64,000 bases of DNA from Pegoplata infirma (taxonomy: Eukaryota; Arthropoda; Insecta; Diptera; Anthomyiidae), in assembly GCA_963921195.1 (NCBI GenBank), contig OY992540.1, forward strand, positions 132,990,671 to 133,054,670. The letters run 5' to 3'. How positions within the stretch are numbered: the stretch's first letter is position 1; every line of letters starts with the position of its first letter. Positions 9,629 through 20,057 of the stretch are shown here, one piece after another. The position numbers and the translations under genes are program-made. The notes beneath the pieces were generated by a model that did not search any database, was not told where the DNA came from, and saw only the letters and a program-made list of their open reading frames with translations.

Positions 9629-9775
9629 TTTAATTTGTATGGGAGCCCTCTTAGGAAGTGGAGATAGAAGATAGAAGGCATGTTTTAAAAAAATATGTAG
9701 GGTGAAAATTAATGGGGTCAGTCTTACCAATGACCCCTCTAGTACACTCCATTGGACCGGTAAAAGCTGATTGAA
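9629..9775 (+). repeat. Fragment of the foldback-associated repeat
   Basis: TGTATGGGAGCCC, then AATGGGGTCAGTCTTACC and CATTGGACCGGTAAAAGCTG match segments of the elements at 22.6-23.0, 26.1, 29.4-30.2, 61.4-61.8 and 62.9 kb. The ends are not defined. Confidence 0.6.
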
Positions 9776-10226
9776 AATATAATAGAAATGTACCATTTTA
9801 CTTAAGTATCATAGTATCAATAGAAAATTACCATTTGATTTAAGTATGATTTAAGCAAAGTACCGTTTTATTTAAGTGTAATTTACCCAGTATGCAAAAT
9901 GAGTCGATATCGATTCGAAAAATTTTCGTTTTCTCTAAGAATTTCATCGATATCGAGTTCTATATAATGTCGATATAATGCGTGTTTTCCTATGTGGCAT
10001 GCAAGGTGATATAGAATCGAGTTTTGGTACAGGTTTCGATTCGATTTTTAATCGAAAAATTTCATGGATTTCGATACATTTGTTTTTTAATAATTTAGTT
10101 AATTGTGTCAAAAACGGCAAGAATTAAAAAAAAAATATTTTATTACTTACTTACAATTAACTAATTTTTACTAATTTAATTTAATTATTCTTTAAATTTA
10201 ATTTTTACTAATTACTATTTTTATCT

Positions 10227-10294
10227 GCCTCACTTGAGATTTGAACTCAGAATTCCCAGTTTACTGGTTTAACGCCTTACTCCTTCAGCCAAAG
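10227..10294 (-). other. tRNA-like module (A and B box)
   Basis: On the minus strand TTTGGCTGAAGGAGTAAGGC resembles a tRNA D-arm/A box, and GAGTTCAAATCTC matches a T-arm/B box (4 of 5 stem pairs). The acceptor halves do not pair, so this is not a functional tRNA gene. It may be a tRNA pseudogene or Pol III-promoter remnant inside the TIR element. Confidence 0.45.
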
Positions 10295-10500
10295 TTTGAT
10301 CATAAAAGTACTTTTTTAAAATTACTTTTACTAAAAGTTGAATTTTTTATTATTATTTGTATTGCCCTTAAATTTAAATTTAAAGATATTATTTGAATTA
10401 CCCTGTTTTTATATCATTTTATTTTGTTTTGACATACTTCTCATAATTTGAAAATATTTTTATTTCAAAATATACATTAGTACAAACAAATTTCAAGTTG

Positions 10501-10577
10501 CGTATGGCCTAGTTGGCTAGCAGGTTCTGCAGTTTATGATTTGTAGTTTTATGGCCTTGGTTCAAACCCCGGTCGCG
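10501..10577 (+). other. tRNA-like module (A and B box)
   Basis: TGGCCTAGTTGG is a perfect A-box match and GGTTCAAACCC a perfect B-box match, about 45 bp apart, which is tRNA-like spacing. Anticodon and acceptor stems are not convincing. It points opposite to the module at 10227-10294 within the same element. Confidence 0.5.
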
Positions 10578-11340
10578 ATTTTTTTTTTTATTATTTTTTT
10601 TTATTGTTCTGATGTTAGATATAATTTTTTTATAATAACAATTAAAATTTTGTGGAATTTTTGTTAAACTAAATAAAACTAAAACTCGATGTTATATCGA
10701 AAATAAGTATTTTTTTCAATGGAACAACAAATACGAAAATTCCTAAAATGTAGATCGGAAATCATTTCGAAATCGATTAATTTTTCAATAAAAATATGAG
10801 TTCGAGAAACGTTAAAATATCGACTTTATATAATATCGACTTCGAATCGTTTTTGCGAAAAAGCTTCGAAAAAAATTCGAAAAAATTGTCGCCTCGAAAC
10901 TGTGCAGACTGGGTAATAAAAGCGTTTTTAACTATATAAAGTTTAATTTTATAAAAGCAGAATTTCATACAAGACATATTTTATAAAAGTACCAATCATT
11001 AAAGATTTGTATTAAAGTACCATTTCAAAAAAAAATATAAGGACCCTTACAATAAAGTACCGTTTTATAAAAAATATTTTAAAATACCACAATTTTATTG
11101 AAAGATTTATATAAAGTACCGTTTAAAAAAATTAGAACCCTTTCAAAAAAGTATCATTTTTTAAAAAATATTTCAAAATACCACAATTTTAATGAAATAA
11201 CATTTTGTAATTATTCTCAAATTCTGAAACAACATTTAAGAATCTCTGCTTTAGAGAAGAAAGAAATAGTAGAAATGTAGAAAAAAAATCATGTTTTTAA
11301 ACACGACAATTTAGAAATGGTTATTAAAGATTGTTGTTTG

Positions 11341-11463
11341 GATAATAATGATGATGGGGGGATACTACTGCTGATGTTGATGGCTACGATGATGTCTAAG
11401 TTCTAAATGCTATAAAAATCACTTTACTTAAATCACCATCGTCATCATCATCATCATCATCTG
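11341..11463. repeat. GAT/ATC microsatellite tracts
   Basis: An interrupted GAT-rich tract near 11341-11395 is followed by (CAT)n at about 11441-11463, in inverted sense. Simple-sequence DNA only. Confidence 0.7.
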
Positions 11464-12083
11464 TAGTTCTTATGTCTGGTTACTTTTAACTTTTATTTTG
11501 GCATTAAGCTCAATTTAAAGTCAATTAAAGAACAATTAATTTAATTTTAAACATGCATATATGCATGTTCATTTGTTTACTATGCTAAATTTTTGAATGG
11601 ATGGGCAATTTTTTTTTTAAAAGAAGATGTCAAAAGAGAAAAATACAATGTGAAAATTAAAGATTAAACAGGAAGTTTTTGTAGAAAATTAGAAAATTTT
11701 TTTAATGGAAAATAATTTCAAAGACCTATTCAACAACTTCGAGTATATCTTGGAAACTAAGAGAAATAAATCCCTATGAAAGATGGTGGTCAGTTTTGAG
11801 AACAGGGTTGTATTGTCTTCATATCTCCAAAACCAAGCAGATCTGTAAAAATGGCAAAAGTTTAACAACCTTAATTTATCTGTCATATATACTCAAAGAA
11901 AAATGCTTCTTCATATTGATAAAACAGTTTCATCACTTGCTGGCATCTTATTTGATGACAAATTTCATCATATTGAAAAAGCTTTTCTTCAATATCATGA
12001 AACATGGTATCAAAATTTATGTTACATGAGCTGATACTTTTCACAATGCCATTAAAAATGTTTTCAACAGAAATCAACAATCA
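11464..12083. other. A+T-rich stretch without recognised features
   Basis: No motif-bearing frame, terminal repeat or tRNA-like sequence was found between the microsatellite and the LINE. Short frames in both strands lack recognisable domains. Confidence 0.5.
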
Positions 12084-13370
12084 GCTTACTTTCCATCCTA
12101 TCAAAGTTGTTTGAAAAAGTATTCCTGCAGGCACTGACACCATACCTTAATGACCAACAATTAATTCCCGCACATCAGTTCGGATTTCGTAAGGACCATA
12201 ACACCATTGAACAAGTACATCGTATCGTGACTCAAATTAGAAAGGCATTTGAAGAAAAACTTTACTGCTCTTCATTATTTATTGACATCTCACAGGCCTT
12301 TGATAAAGTCTGGCACAAAGGGCTTATATATAAAATAGTTCAATCCTTACCGCAAAATACCCATAGATTACTCCAAAGTTACCTGACAGACAGATCATTT
12401 GTAGTCAAATATAAAAGCTACACTACAAGCTCTCGAAATATCTCAGCTGGGGTTCCTCAAGGCAGTATACTTGGTCCCATGATGTATATTCTTTATACAG
12501 CAGATATGCCAACAAATTCTCAAATTCATACCTCAACTTTTGCAGACGATACAGCATTTATGAGCACTCACAAAGATCCTAAAATTGCCTCCTCCAACCT
12601 ACAGTCTCATATACATGAGCTGGAATCATGGCTTAACAAATGGAAGATAAAAGTTAATCCAGCTAAGTGTGCACATGTGACTTTTACACTGCGAAGAGAA
12701 AACTGCCCCACAGTTACAATAAATAACACCAGAATACCTGAAAAACTCCATATTAAATACCTAGGAATTCACCTTGATCGCCGTCTCACATGGTCCAAAC
12801 ATATTGACTCGAAAACAACGCAACTAAAACTCAAAACTGCCCAACTTGGATGGCTTCTAAACTCCTCATCTTCGCTTAGTTTAGAATGCAAAGCTCTACT
12901 CTACAAAACCATTCTCAAGCCAATATGGACCTATGGAATTCAACTATGGGGAACAGCATCCACTTCCAATATTGCAAAGTTACAAAGAAGACAGTCTAAA
13001 ATATTAAGATACATAACAGGCGACCCCTGGTTCATTCGTAACGACAACATACATAAAGACCTCAATATCCCGTCAGTTCGCGATGAAATAGAAAAATATT
13101 GTTCTAAATATATATCCAAACTAGCATCTCACCCTAATCCCCTAGCACAGAACCTACTCTCGTTTAGAGGCCACTCACGGCTAAAGAGGGTAGACACCTT
13201 GGCCATAGCACAAAGCTAAAATATGTTTCATGTTCTCAATATGGTCTTCTATTGCACTGGCAATAGAATCATAAATCAAAAATAGTTTTTAAGATTTTAT
13301 TACTTATTGTTATTTTCTACTAAGAAAGATCCAATAAACAAATAAAAAGTTGAAGAAAAAAAAAAAAAAA
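12084..13370 (+). mobile_element. 5'-truncated Jockey-like LINE with poly(A) tail
   Basis: The copy starts abruptly within the RT domain near 12084 and runs through the end of the RT frame, a 3' UTR of about 110 bp with AATAAA at 13333 and 13341, and a poly(A) tail (13356-13370). This is the typical outcome of incomplete target-primed reverse transcription. I could not identify a clear target-site duplication. Confidence 0.85.
12107..13219 (+). CDS. Reverse transcriptase C-terminal portion, Jockey clade
   Basis: 370 codons open from the truncation point. In-frame coding (LSILSK...) starts a little before the nominal TTG start, which is therefore not a true start. RT motifs: SLFIDISQAFDKVWH (about 55-70, catalytic D in FID), GVPQGSILGP (about 116-125) and TFADDTAF (about 144-151, catalytic DD). 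Then LHIKYLGIHLDRRLTW and the thumb region, ending with a basic RGHSRLKRVD tail. The wording is typical of the Jockey clade. It lacks endonuclease, ORF1 and the N-terminal RT, so the copy is inactive although its frame is undamaged. Confidence 0.88.
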   Translation: MFEKVFLQALTPYLNDQQLIPAHQFGFRKDHNTIEQVHRIVTQIRKAFEEKLYCSSLFIDISQAFDKVWHKGLIYKIVQSLPQNTHRLLQSYLTDRSFVVKYKSYTTSSRNISAGVPQGSILGPMMYILYTADMPTNSQIHTSTFADDTAFMSTHKDPKIASSNLQSHIHELESWLNKWKIKVNPAKCAHVTFTLRRENCPTVTINNTRIPEKLHIKYLGIHLDRRLTWSKHIDSKTTQLKLKTAQLGWLLNSSSSLSLECKALLYKTILKPIWTYGIQLWGTASTSNIAKLQRRQSKILRYITGDPWFIRNDNIHKDLNIPSVRDEIEKYCSKYISKLASHPNPLAQNLLSFRGHSRLKRVDTLAIAQS

Positions 13371-13700
13371 CAAATTTTCGAAAAATTTTCCGAATACAAA
13401 ATATTTTTGCCCATTTTTTCTATGTTCCGAAAAAATTTCTAAGTCCCGGATACAAAATTTTTTTGATGAATTAACTTCATCATATTGATGAAAAGTTACA
13501 TAAATATCATGAAATATTTCATTTATTTTCGTTCAATGTTACAGATTATCAATATAATAAAGAATTGTTATCAAATGATCACACACAAAATTATTGGCGA
13601 AAAATTTTCAATTAAATCTATTGATCAACAAAATTCAATGTTTTGATTAAAATTTTTGTTATTTTATTTAACTGTCGAATTAAAAATTTTCAATATATCA

Positions 13701-14515
13701 CACTCAAAATATTTTGTAGGCAAAAATAAATTAAAAACACACTTAAAACCAGTGAATAAACAATTGAAAACCATCCCAGTAATTATTCATTTGTTTTAAC
13801 ACACATGAACATTTATTTTTTACTGTTGACAAAACTTTATAAAATAAATAACATTAAATATTAAAAAATTACGTTTTTGTCACTCCTTTTTACAAACAAA
13901 TTCGAAAAAAATAACCAACGAAAACATTAAAAATTAGTGATAGTTCTGTTATTTTTGCCAACAAATTTCAAAAAAATAACCTACGAAAACAATAAAAATT
14001 AATGATTTCGTAGATAATTTTTTACAATTTTTTATTGAAATATTTTTTTTTTAATTTTTAATAAAATTTTTGGGGAATCGATCCCGCAATCAACTACATT
14101 CTGGCCAGACACTCTACCCATCGTGCCAAAGTCACTTGATACAAACATGTTTTTATATTTCTATAAATAATTTTTTGAATTTTTTTTCTACAAAAAAATA
14201 ACCTACTTGTGTAGGCAAAAACTAATGATATCTAATTACAAAATACCAACAATTTAAAAAAAAAAATACTTACACAAATCAATAAAAATTTAAAGAATTA
14301 TCAGTTGTTTTTACTTACAGAACAAAAATAAATGACTTTAAAAATTAAATGTTAATGAAAGTCTTTATTTTTTAGTGTGTTATTTTTGAAACAAAGGACT
14401 GAAGTAGTCATTAATAAAAACTGAACATCAAACAAATGTTTTTTCTTTTAAAAACGACTAAACGGAAAACTTTTTAAGTAAACTACAAACAGTTAATGAC
14501 ATAATTTTTTGAGTG
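13701..14515 (+). mobile_element. CACTCAAAATATTTTGTAG MITE (family A) copy 1, tRNA-like core
   Basis: 815 bp beginning CACTCAAAATATTTTGTAGG and ending CATAATTTTTTGAGTG, nested in the larger MITE. Two further long copies are at 36051-36789 (inverted) and 36876-38148. The centre holds a tRNA-like sequence. The copy has no transposase and must be mobilised in trans. TIRs (CACTC...GAGTG) and the TA flanks of copy 2 suggest a Tc1/mariner-type source. Confidence 0.75.
14072..14138 (-). other. tRNA-like module inside family A MITE
   Basis: On the minus strand TTGGCACGATGGGTAGAGTG resembles a tRNA A box and D arm, and GGGATCGATTCCCC a T arm with B box (one mismatch to GGTTCGANTCC). The same module is conserved in copies at 36427-36488 and 37731-37785, so it is an integral part of the family and not a chance insertion. 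Confidence 0.55.
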
Positions 14516-14646
14516 CATATTTTTTTCGCTTTTATTTATTTGAACACATTAATTCAAAAATTTAGAAAATAATCGGGTTTTACTTTTTTATTGTTTGCAA
14601 TATATTGGAAAGCAAAAAAGATGAAATTTTTTATAATTTTGTCATA

Positions 14647-15042
14647 CACTAAGAAAATTATGTCATTAACTGTTTGTAGGTTATTTTAAAAAGTAATCAG
14701 TAAAGTTATTTTAAAAGAAAAATCACTTATTTTATAAAGGATTTAATTTTTTTACTATTTCTGTAGTTTAAAAAATATAATTTACTGTCTTAAAAATGAA
14801 TTTTCTGTTACATTTATTTTCGGCAGTAAAAAATTTCTTCTATAGTTTTACTGTCTTTCAATACAAAATAAGTGAATATTCAGTAGTTTTTTAATGTTTT
14901 GGTTAGTCATTAAATTAACATTTAAAATTGACTGTAATGTGTTTTTATTTTAAATGAAAAAACAGTGGAATGGTTTTTAAATAAAATTTAATTTGTTTTA
15001 AGTGAATATTCACTGGAATTTACCTACATAATTTTTTTAGTG
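14647..15042 (+). mobile_element. CACTAAGAAAATTATG MITE with TA duplication
   Basis: 396 bp, starting CACTAAGAAAATTATGTC and ending CATAATTTTTTTAGTG, flanked by TA. The related 59870-60330 element has the uninterrupted GCATAAGCTT at the homologous position, which proves insertion at TA and a TA duplication. A 3' fragment of the same family is at 18566-18820. Confidence 0.85.
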
Positions 15043-15598
15043 TAAGCTTACAATTCATTTGTTAAATGAATCATTATTTTGATTGACTATAAATAAAAAA
15101 TTGATAAAATTTGTGATCAAAATCGAAAAAATGTTTAATTGAAAATTTGTTCACTTACAATTTGATGATTGGTATAACATTTTTTTTTAATTGGAGGAAT
15201 TTCAATCATAAAATTGATTAAATCCGCGTTTTTGTTGATTGAAATTCATTCCAAATTTTTTCTGTAAAGAGAGGTCAACATTTCGTAATTTTTACCATAA
15301 ATAAAAATTCCCAGGAAGTATTTCCCAATAGAATTAATAAATTAAATTTGAAAATAACAAAAAAAAAAACATAAAACACTTCTTGTGGAGGAGTGTTTTT
15401 ACACAATATTTATAATAATCGTACATCATATTTTGCAAATTTGTTAATAATGCCCACATTTAAATTTATAGGAAAAAAATTTTAACAAAATAACAAATAA
15501 CACATTTTTTTGTTAAACGCTTTTTAATATAACATACTAATTTTAAACCAAATAACAAAAAAAAAATCGTAAAAAAAATTATATGAAGAATTAATATG

Positions 15599-16007
15599 CC
15601 CGGTGAAAAATGTTTATATGATGAGTATAATGTTTATTAAGATGGTCCTATTTTTTTGAAAAATTGGTTAACAGAACTTAAACAAATAGCGCCCGTGCTG
15701 GGACCAGACTTTTAAAACCAAAGTGAAAGCACAGGAACCAGCACTAAAGAATCCTGCTAGATTTTAGTGTCTTCAACAGTACAAGAAATTTGTAAAATTA
15801 CAAAAAAAAATTGTAAAATTACAAAAAAAAATTGTAAAATTACAAAAACAAATGTAAATTTCGAAATTTGTTAAAAAACAAGAAAAACTGTCAAATATTG
15901 GTAAAATGGGATTACGAGAGTTTTCCTAGTAATTTGACAAAGTTTTTTTTTGTGTGCATAAAAAATATATATGATCATTTAATCATATATAATAATTTTT
16001 CACCGGG
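15599..16007. mobile_element. CCCGGTGAAAAAT TIR element
   Basis: About 409 bp between CCCGGTGAAAAAT and ATTTTTCACCGGG, perfect 13-bp inverted ends, with subterminal TATATGAT/ATCATATA also inverted. The interior includes a fragment (15783-15955) of the TTGTAAAATTACAA repeat. No coding capacity. No clear target duplication was found. Confidence 0.65.
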
Positions 16008-16599
16008 GTTTTCCTAAAAAATTGTATAATATTTTATGTACCGACTGCGCAGCATTTTAACTGAAATGATGTTCATATATATTTTTTTGTTGTTGTTGCT
16101 GTTGTTCAGCAACAACAATAGTAAATGTTGTATGCAACACAAAAATCGTAGAAACAATAAGTTACGCCAACATAAAAAACCAAAAAAAAAAAAAGTTAAA
16201 GCTCAGTACATCCATGAGTTGTGTTGTGTAGTGTTTTTTTTACATATGAGCAATTATTGTTGCAATTTTATTTTGATGCAATCAAAAATTGTACAGTTTA
16301 TAAAATCGCATACAATATTACTAAATGAGCCAGTGTCTATGAAATTGAGTTGTTTGGATTTTTTTGCATTATTGCTGTTGCAGTTGAAATTGTTATATGA
16401 CTCTGATTTTAAAGAGGGCTTTTCAGTTTGATAGTTTTTGAGGTTTTACAATTTGTATTTATTTTTTTATTTATTAACTGTAAATGTAGTTACATTAAAA
16501 ATTATGCCATTCAGTTTTATTTATTTATTTTTTTTTATTTTTTAAAACAAAGTTAATATATAATTTTAATGTCATATTATATAAATATTTGTATACTAT
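16008..16599. other. No supported feature
   Basis: A 131-codon frame (16036-16431) is low in complexity, carries no recognised motif and is probably chance. The remainder is A/T-rich with homopolymer runs. Confidence 0.45.
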
Positions 16600-16760
16600 C
16601 CACTTACAAGGAACGTCTTTCACAGGGCACCCACCGATTGTCCAGAAACTTGCATATAGAAAAGAGGGGAGCAAAATAAAAGTTACCTTTTTTTTTTTTG
16701 GTTGCCCAATCTCACATTTAGCGGGCGAAAGGGGAGAAGGAAAACGAGATTTTTTTTTGC
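16600..16760 (-). repeat. Inverted fragment of the 336-bp tandem repeat
   Basis: On the minus strand GCAAGTTTCTGGACAATCGG followed by GTGAAAGACG matches CAAGTTTCTGGACAATCAGT and CTGAAAGACC at 18150-18195. Only part of the unit is present. Confidence 0.5.
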
Positions 16761-17392
16761 TTTTTAAAGATTTTTTCATTTCTTTAAAAGAAAATATTTT
16801 AACATTTTATACAGGTCGATAGGTTTTTTTAAGGTCTATACAATAGCGTATCGGTCTTTCCAAATTCGGCTTCGTTAACCCTTGTTGTCCTGACTTTATC
16901 CGAAAAAAATCTATGTTATAAAACTCGCAATTCTTAACAACTGTTGTTCTACGACTTTGTTTATAGGTTACATTTACCTGAACTATATGAAGAAAACCTA
17001 GTTGGACCCTTGCGAATCAACCAGGCACCCGGAGAAAATTTTACCATGATCTTTTTGTAACACATTTTTTTAGTTTTAAACATTCTAAAAATTCACGGAA
17101 ATACTTTTTTCAGCTTCGATTTCGACGTATTTAACGCAACAAATTATTTTTCGAAAATTCGTAATTTCACCAAATTTTGTGGTTTTTTTGAGGTTTGGAT
17201 ACTCTGCTGAGCATGCAGGTGTCAATAAAGGGTGCATCTAAGTGGTTGAAGGTTAGATATTGTAACCATAAACATTGTTTAAGTCACAGAAGGAAATTTC
17301 AACAAAATTTGTTTAACAAAGTTAATGATTTTTTTGGTTGGTTAATATCCATTAGGATATTAAGGGTTAAGGTCGTTATTGTTAAAAATGTA
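16761..17392. other. Unassigned sequence
   Basis: Slightly higher G+C at 16860-17030 than its surroundings, but no frame with recognisable motifs, no terminal repeats and no second copy seen in the window. Confidence 0.4.
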
Positions 17393-17572
17393 CACACAAA
17401 AAAAAAAATAAAAAAAATTTGTGTCCGTTTTGGGGATAATACAACCTATAAAGTGGTTTTGGATAATTTACCTAAGTTTTTTAAAGCAAGAACTTTGGTA
17501 AGTTATCCAAATCCATTTTATAGGTTGTAATTAAACCAAAAATTGGCACAATTTTTTTAGTTTTTTTGTGTG
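17393..17572. mobile_element. Near-perfect hairpin MITE, TA duplication
   Basis: 180 bp starting CACACAAAAAAA and ending TTTTTTTGTGTG, flanked by TA on both sides. Almost the whole length folds on itself: GTTTTGGGGATAATACAACC pairs with GGTTGTAATTAAACC, and TGGATAATTTACC with GGTAAGTTATCCA. It is a mariner-type MITE whose transcript would be a long hairpin. Confidence 0.8.
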
Positions 17573-17663
17573 TATAAACGTTGGGGTATTTCATATGGAG
17601 ATGTGTTCATGTGAGATGTCAAAATCATATATTATAATCTCTATTCAAATTAAGCTGACCCGT

Positions 17664-18365
17664 ACTTTTGCGTTTAGCGAAATTCCTGCTATTTCAGCTT
17701 TTATTCGGATTTTCCTGAAGGACCATATTTTTTCATAAGGTGGCAGCCCTTTTCTAAATTTGAGATCGGAGAGCTAAAACAAAGCAGATAACTCTTATTT
17801 TTCTCCCCTCATTCCGATTTTCAAGTTTCTGGACAGAAGGTATATGAAGCACTCCACACCAAATGTCCCGCTACAGAATGCCATGAATGTCAGAATAGGT
17901 GGTATATGGATAATCCTATATGGAACTAAGAAAATTGCGTTTTTGGTTTTTCAATTTTCCAAAAAATGGGCGAAGGAGGAGTGGTTAAATATTTCCTTGT
18001 ATTTTTGCGTTTGGCGATATTCGTGCTAATTCGGGTTTTATTCGAATTTTCCTGAAGGCCCATTTTTTTCATTAGGTGCCAACTTTTTTCTAAATTTGAG
18101 ATCGGGCAGCTAAAAAAATAGGTAACTCGTATTTTTCTCCTCTCATTCCGATTTTCAAGTTTCTGGACAATCAGTGCCTTCTGAAAGACCTCCCTTGTTA
18201 GTGGTAGCAGGTATATGAAGCACTCCACACCAAATGTCCCGCTACAGAATGCCATTAATTCTGAATAGGTGGTATGGATAGTCCTATATGGAACTAAGAG
18301 AATTGCGTTTTTGGTTTTTCAATTTTTTAAAAACTGGGCGAAGGAGGCGTGGTTAAATATTCCCT
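17664..18365 (+). repeat. Direct tandem duplication, 336-bp period
   Basis: TTTTTGCGTTTAGCG...GTGGTTAAATATT is repeated at an offset of about 336 bp. Landmarks are AAGCACTCCACACCAAATGT and GGTTTTTCAATTTT in both. The second copy has about 36 extra bases after TTTCTGGACA, including CCTCCCTTGTTAGTGG. Function unknown. A partial third copy is inverted at 16600-16760. Confidence 0.8.
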
Positions 18366-18565
18366 TGATTAAATATTTAGCAAATTTTAACGTAATGCAC
18401 CACAATCTCAAAAATGTAGTACATTCTTGTATATTTTTTTATGGTCTATCGACCAAAAACTTTTGTTTTGGAATATTTTCAGAACTTGTTCTGAAATTTT
18501 TTATTTGTAAAAAAGTCGATTTATCACAAATTTGTAAAAAAGTCACAAAGTCGATTTATCACATT

Positions 18566-18820
18566 AAAAATTAATTTTCCGCTACATTTATTTTCGGCAG
18601 TAAAAAATTTCTTCTATAGTTTTACTGTTTTTCAATACAAAATGAGTGAATATTCAGTAGTTTTTTAATGTTTTGATTAGTCATTAAATTAACATTTAAA
18701 ATTGACTGTATTTGTTGTGTTTTTATTTTAAATGAAAAAACAGTGGAATGGTTTTTAAATAAAATTTCATTTGTTTTAAGTAAATATTCACTGGAATTTA
18801 CCTACATAATTTTTTGAGTG
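18566..18820 (+). repeat. 3' fragment of the CACTAAG MITE family
   Basis: Matches 14790-15042 closely and ends CATAATTTTTTGAGTG followed by TA. The 5' part is absent. Confidence 0.75.
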
Positions 18821-18825
18821 TAGGA

Positions 18826-19048
18826 CATTTTTCGTATTTTGTGAGAAAATCGCATTTGAATATTGGATTTCATAAAAATTCTGTTATACTCTTCTATTTT
18901 ATTGTGTCAACATCGCGCATGAGTTCGTTGGTTTCGCAATTATTTGTTACTCATATGTGATGTTGACACAATAAAATACAAGATAATTACAGAGTTTTTA
19001 TGAGATCCCATATTCAAGTGCGATTTTCCCGAAAAATATAAAAAATGC
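18826..19048. repeat. Hairpin-forming inverted repeat
   Basis: Arms of roughly 85 bp (GAGAAAATCGCATTTGAATA and TTTATTGTGTCAACATC on the left; GATGTTGACACAATAAAATA and CAAGTGCGATTTTCCCG on the right) around a 40-bp loop. Probably a small MITE. No TSD is resolved. Confidence 0.7.
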
Positions 19049-19104
19049 TGATCTCCCTTTATGAAATCGCTGACATCTTTATACAATTTTTCAAAATTTA
19101 ACCA

Positions 19105-19198
19105 ATGACATGTCAGCAGTTGGTCAGCAGAGTCCACCAGTATCAGTGGCCACCAATAATTCGTTTAAACAATCGCTGAGTAACTGCTGACATGTCAT
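19105..19198. repeat. Small inverted repeat
   Basis: ATGACATGTCAGCAG at the left is inverted as CTGCTGACATGTCAT at the right. Related GTCAGCA words recur at 20940-21050. No function recognised. Confidence 0.5.
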
Positions 19199-19371
19199 TA
19201 GGGACATTTTGAGGGGTGATTTTTTTGTCAACCAATGGGGATTTTTTACCCAAAAAGTACCAAAAAGTACTATTTTGCTATCATCTTAAAAGTTTCGTTT
19301 AGAACATGTAAATTTTTTGATTTATCTGAAAGACCGTACATCACGTACATGAGTTTAAACAAGTAAGAAAA

Positions 19372-20018
19372 TTATAGTCGGTCAAGACCGACCATATAAT
19401 ACCCTACACCAGAGTTTCCCGGAAAATGGGTCCCGGAAAAAGGGTCCCTTGGACCGATTAGATCTATATTTTGTCAAATCTTTAATAAGTGTAAAAACCA
19501 CTCACAAATCAAATTTGAGTGAAATTGGCTTCTATATGTTGACAATAACCGTTTTAACTGAATATCGGGCGAAATTTTCACATGGGGCCTAAGTCCAAAA
19601 CTGGTCCGATGATAATCAGATTTGATAAGGTACGCGTTTAACATACACAAACAAAATTTTAATTAAATATTTTCTATTTTCATGAAATTTGAGAGATTTG
19701 TGTGAAAATCGGGAAGGTGGTTTGTATGGGGGCTACAAGAAGAACTGGTCCGATTTCTTTAAAATTCGGAATGGCGATTTGTGAAGACAAAACATGTTTA
19801 CTTGCCAAATTTCGAGAAGACACCTATTATAATACGGCTATGAGGGTCATTTGAGCCAAACCTAAAGAGGACCTTTGTATGGGGGCTAGGTCTAAATATG
19901 GACCGATTTTTTCCAATTTCAATAGGCTTCGTCCTTGGACCAAGAGAGGCTTAAGTTTCAAATTTCAAGTCAATTGATTAAAAATTGCGACCTGTATCGT
20001 GTTTACACCGTTTACATG

Positions 20019-20057
<39 letters not shown>

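Larger units (their letters stand above)
9886..10913. mobile_element. TIR element with TA target duplication and two tRNA-like modules
   Basis: 1028 bp starting CCCAGTATGCAAAATGAG and ending TGTGCAGACTGGG. The ends are inverted (CCCAGTMTGCA) and flanked on both sides by TA. Subterminal regions carry repeated TCGATATCGA/CGAAAAAATT words in inverted relation. There is no transposase frame, so it is non-autonomous. TA duplication fits the Tc1/mariner group, but the family is not recognised. Two tRNA-like sequences in convergent orientation lie in the middle. Confidence 0.65.
9788..11200. repeat. AAGTACCGTTTTA degenerate repeat region hosting a TIR element
   Basis: 9788-9883 and 10916-11200 consist of degenerate repeats of AAGTACCATTTTA/AAGTACCGTTTTATAAA with intervening A+T. 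The two parts were one block before the 9886-10913 insertion. Similar words, inverted, occur at 31230-31510. Function unknown. Confidence 0.5.
13584..15265 (+). mobile_element. CACAAAAATTATTGG MITE copy 1, carrying two nested MITEs
   Basis: Starts CACAAAATTATTGGCG and ends CAAATTTTTTCTGT. The uninterrupted form of this about 460-bp family is at 59870-60330. Here it is split by insertions at 13701-14515 and 14647-15042. TIRs are of the CACARAAAAA type. No coding capacity. Other copies: 31796-32287 and 61895-62320. Confidence 0.75.

Noticed and set aside
10501..10577. Functional tRNA gene
   Set aside because: A and B boxes match but no cloverleaf can be drawn.
11441..11463. CRISPR-like or regulatory repeat
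   Set aside because: Plain (CAT)n microsatellite without spacers; no CRISPR array exists in the window.
12084..13370. Target-site duplication for the Jockey-like LINE
   Set aside because: Comparison of the bases before 12084 with those after the poly(A) gave no convincing match, so none is reported.
16036..16431. 131-codon frame with a hydrophobic start
   Set aside because: Leu/Phe/Lys/Asn-rich low-complexity sequence without homology features or codon signal, in A/T-rich DNA with a palindromic TTGTTGCTG stretch.
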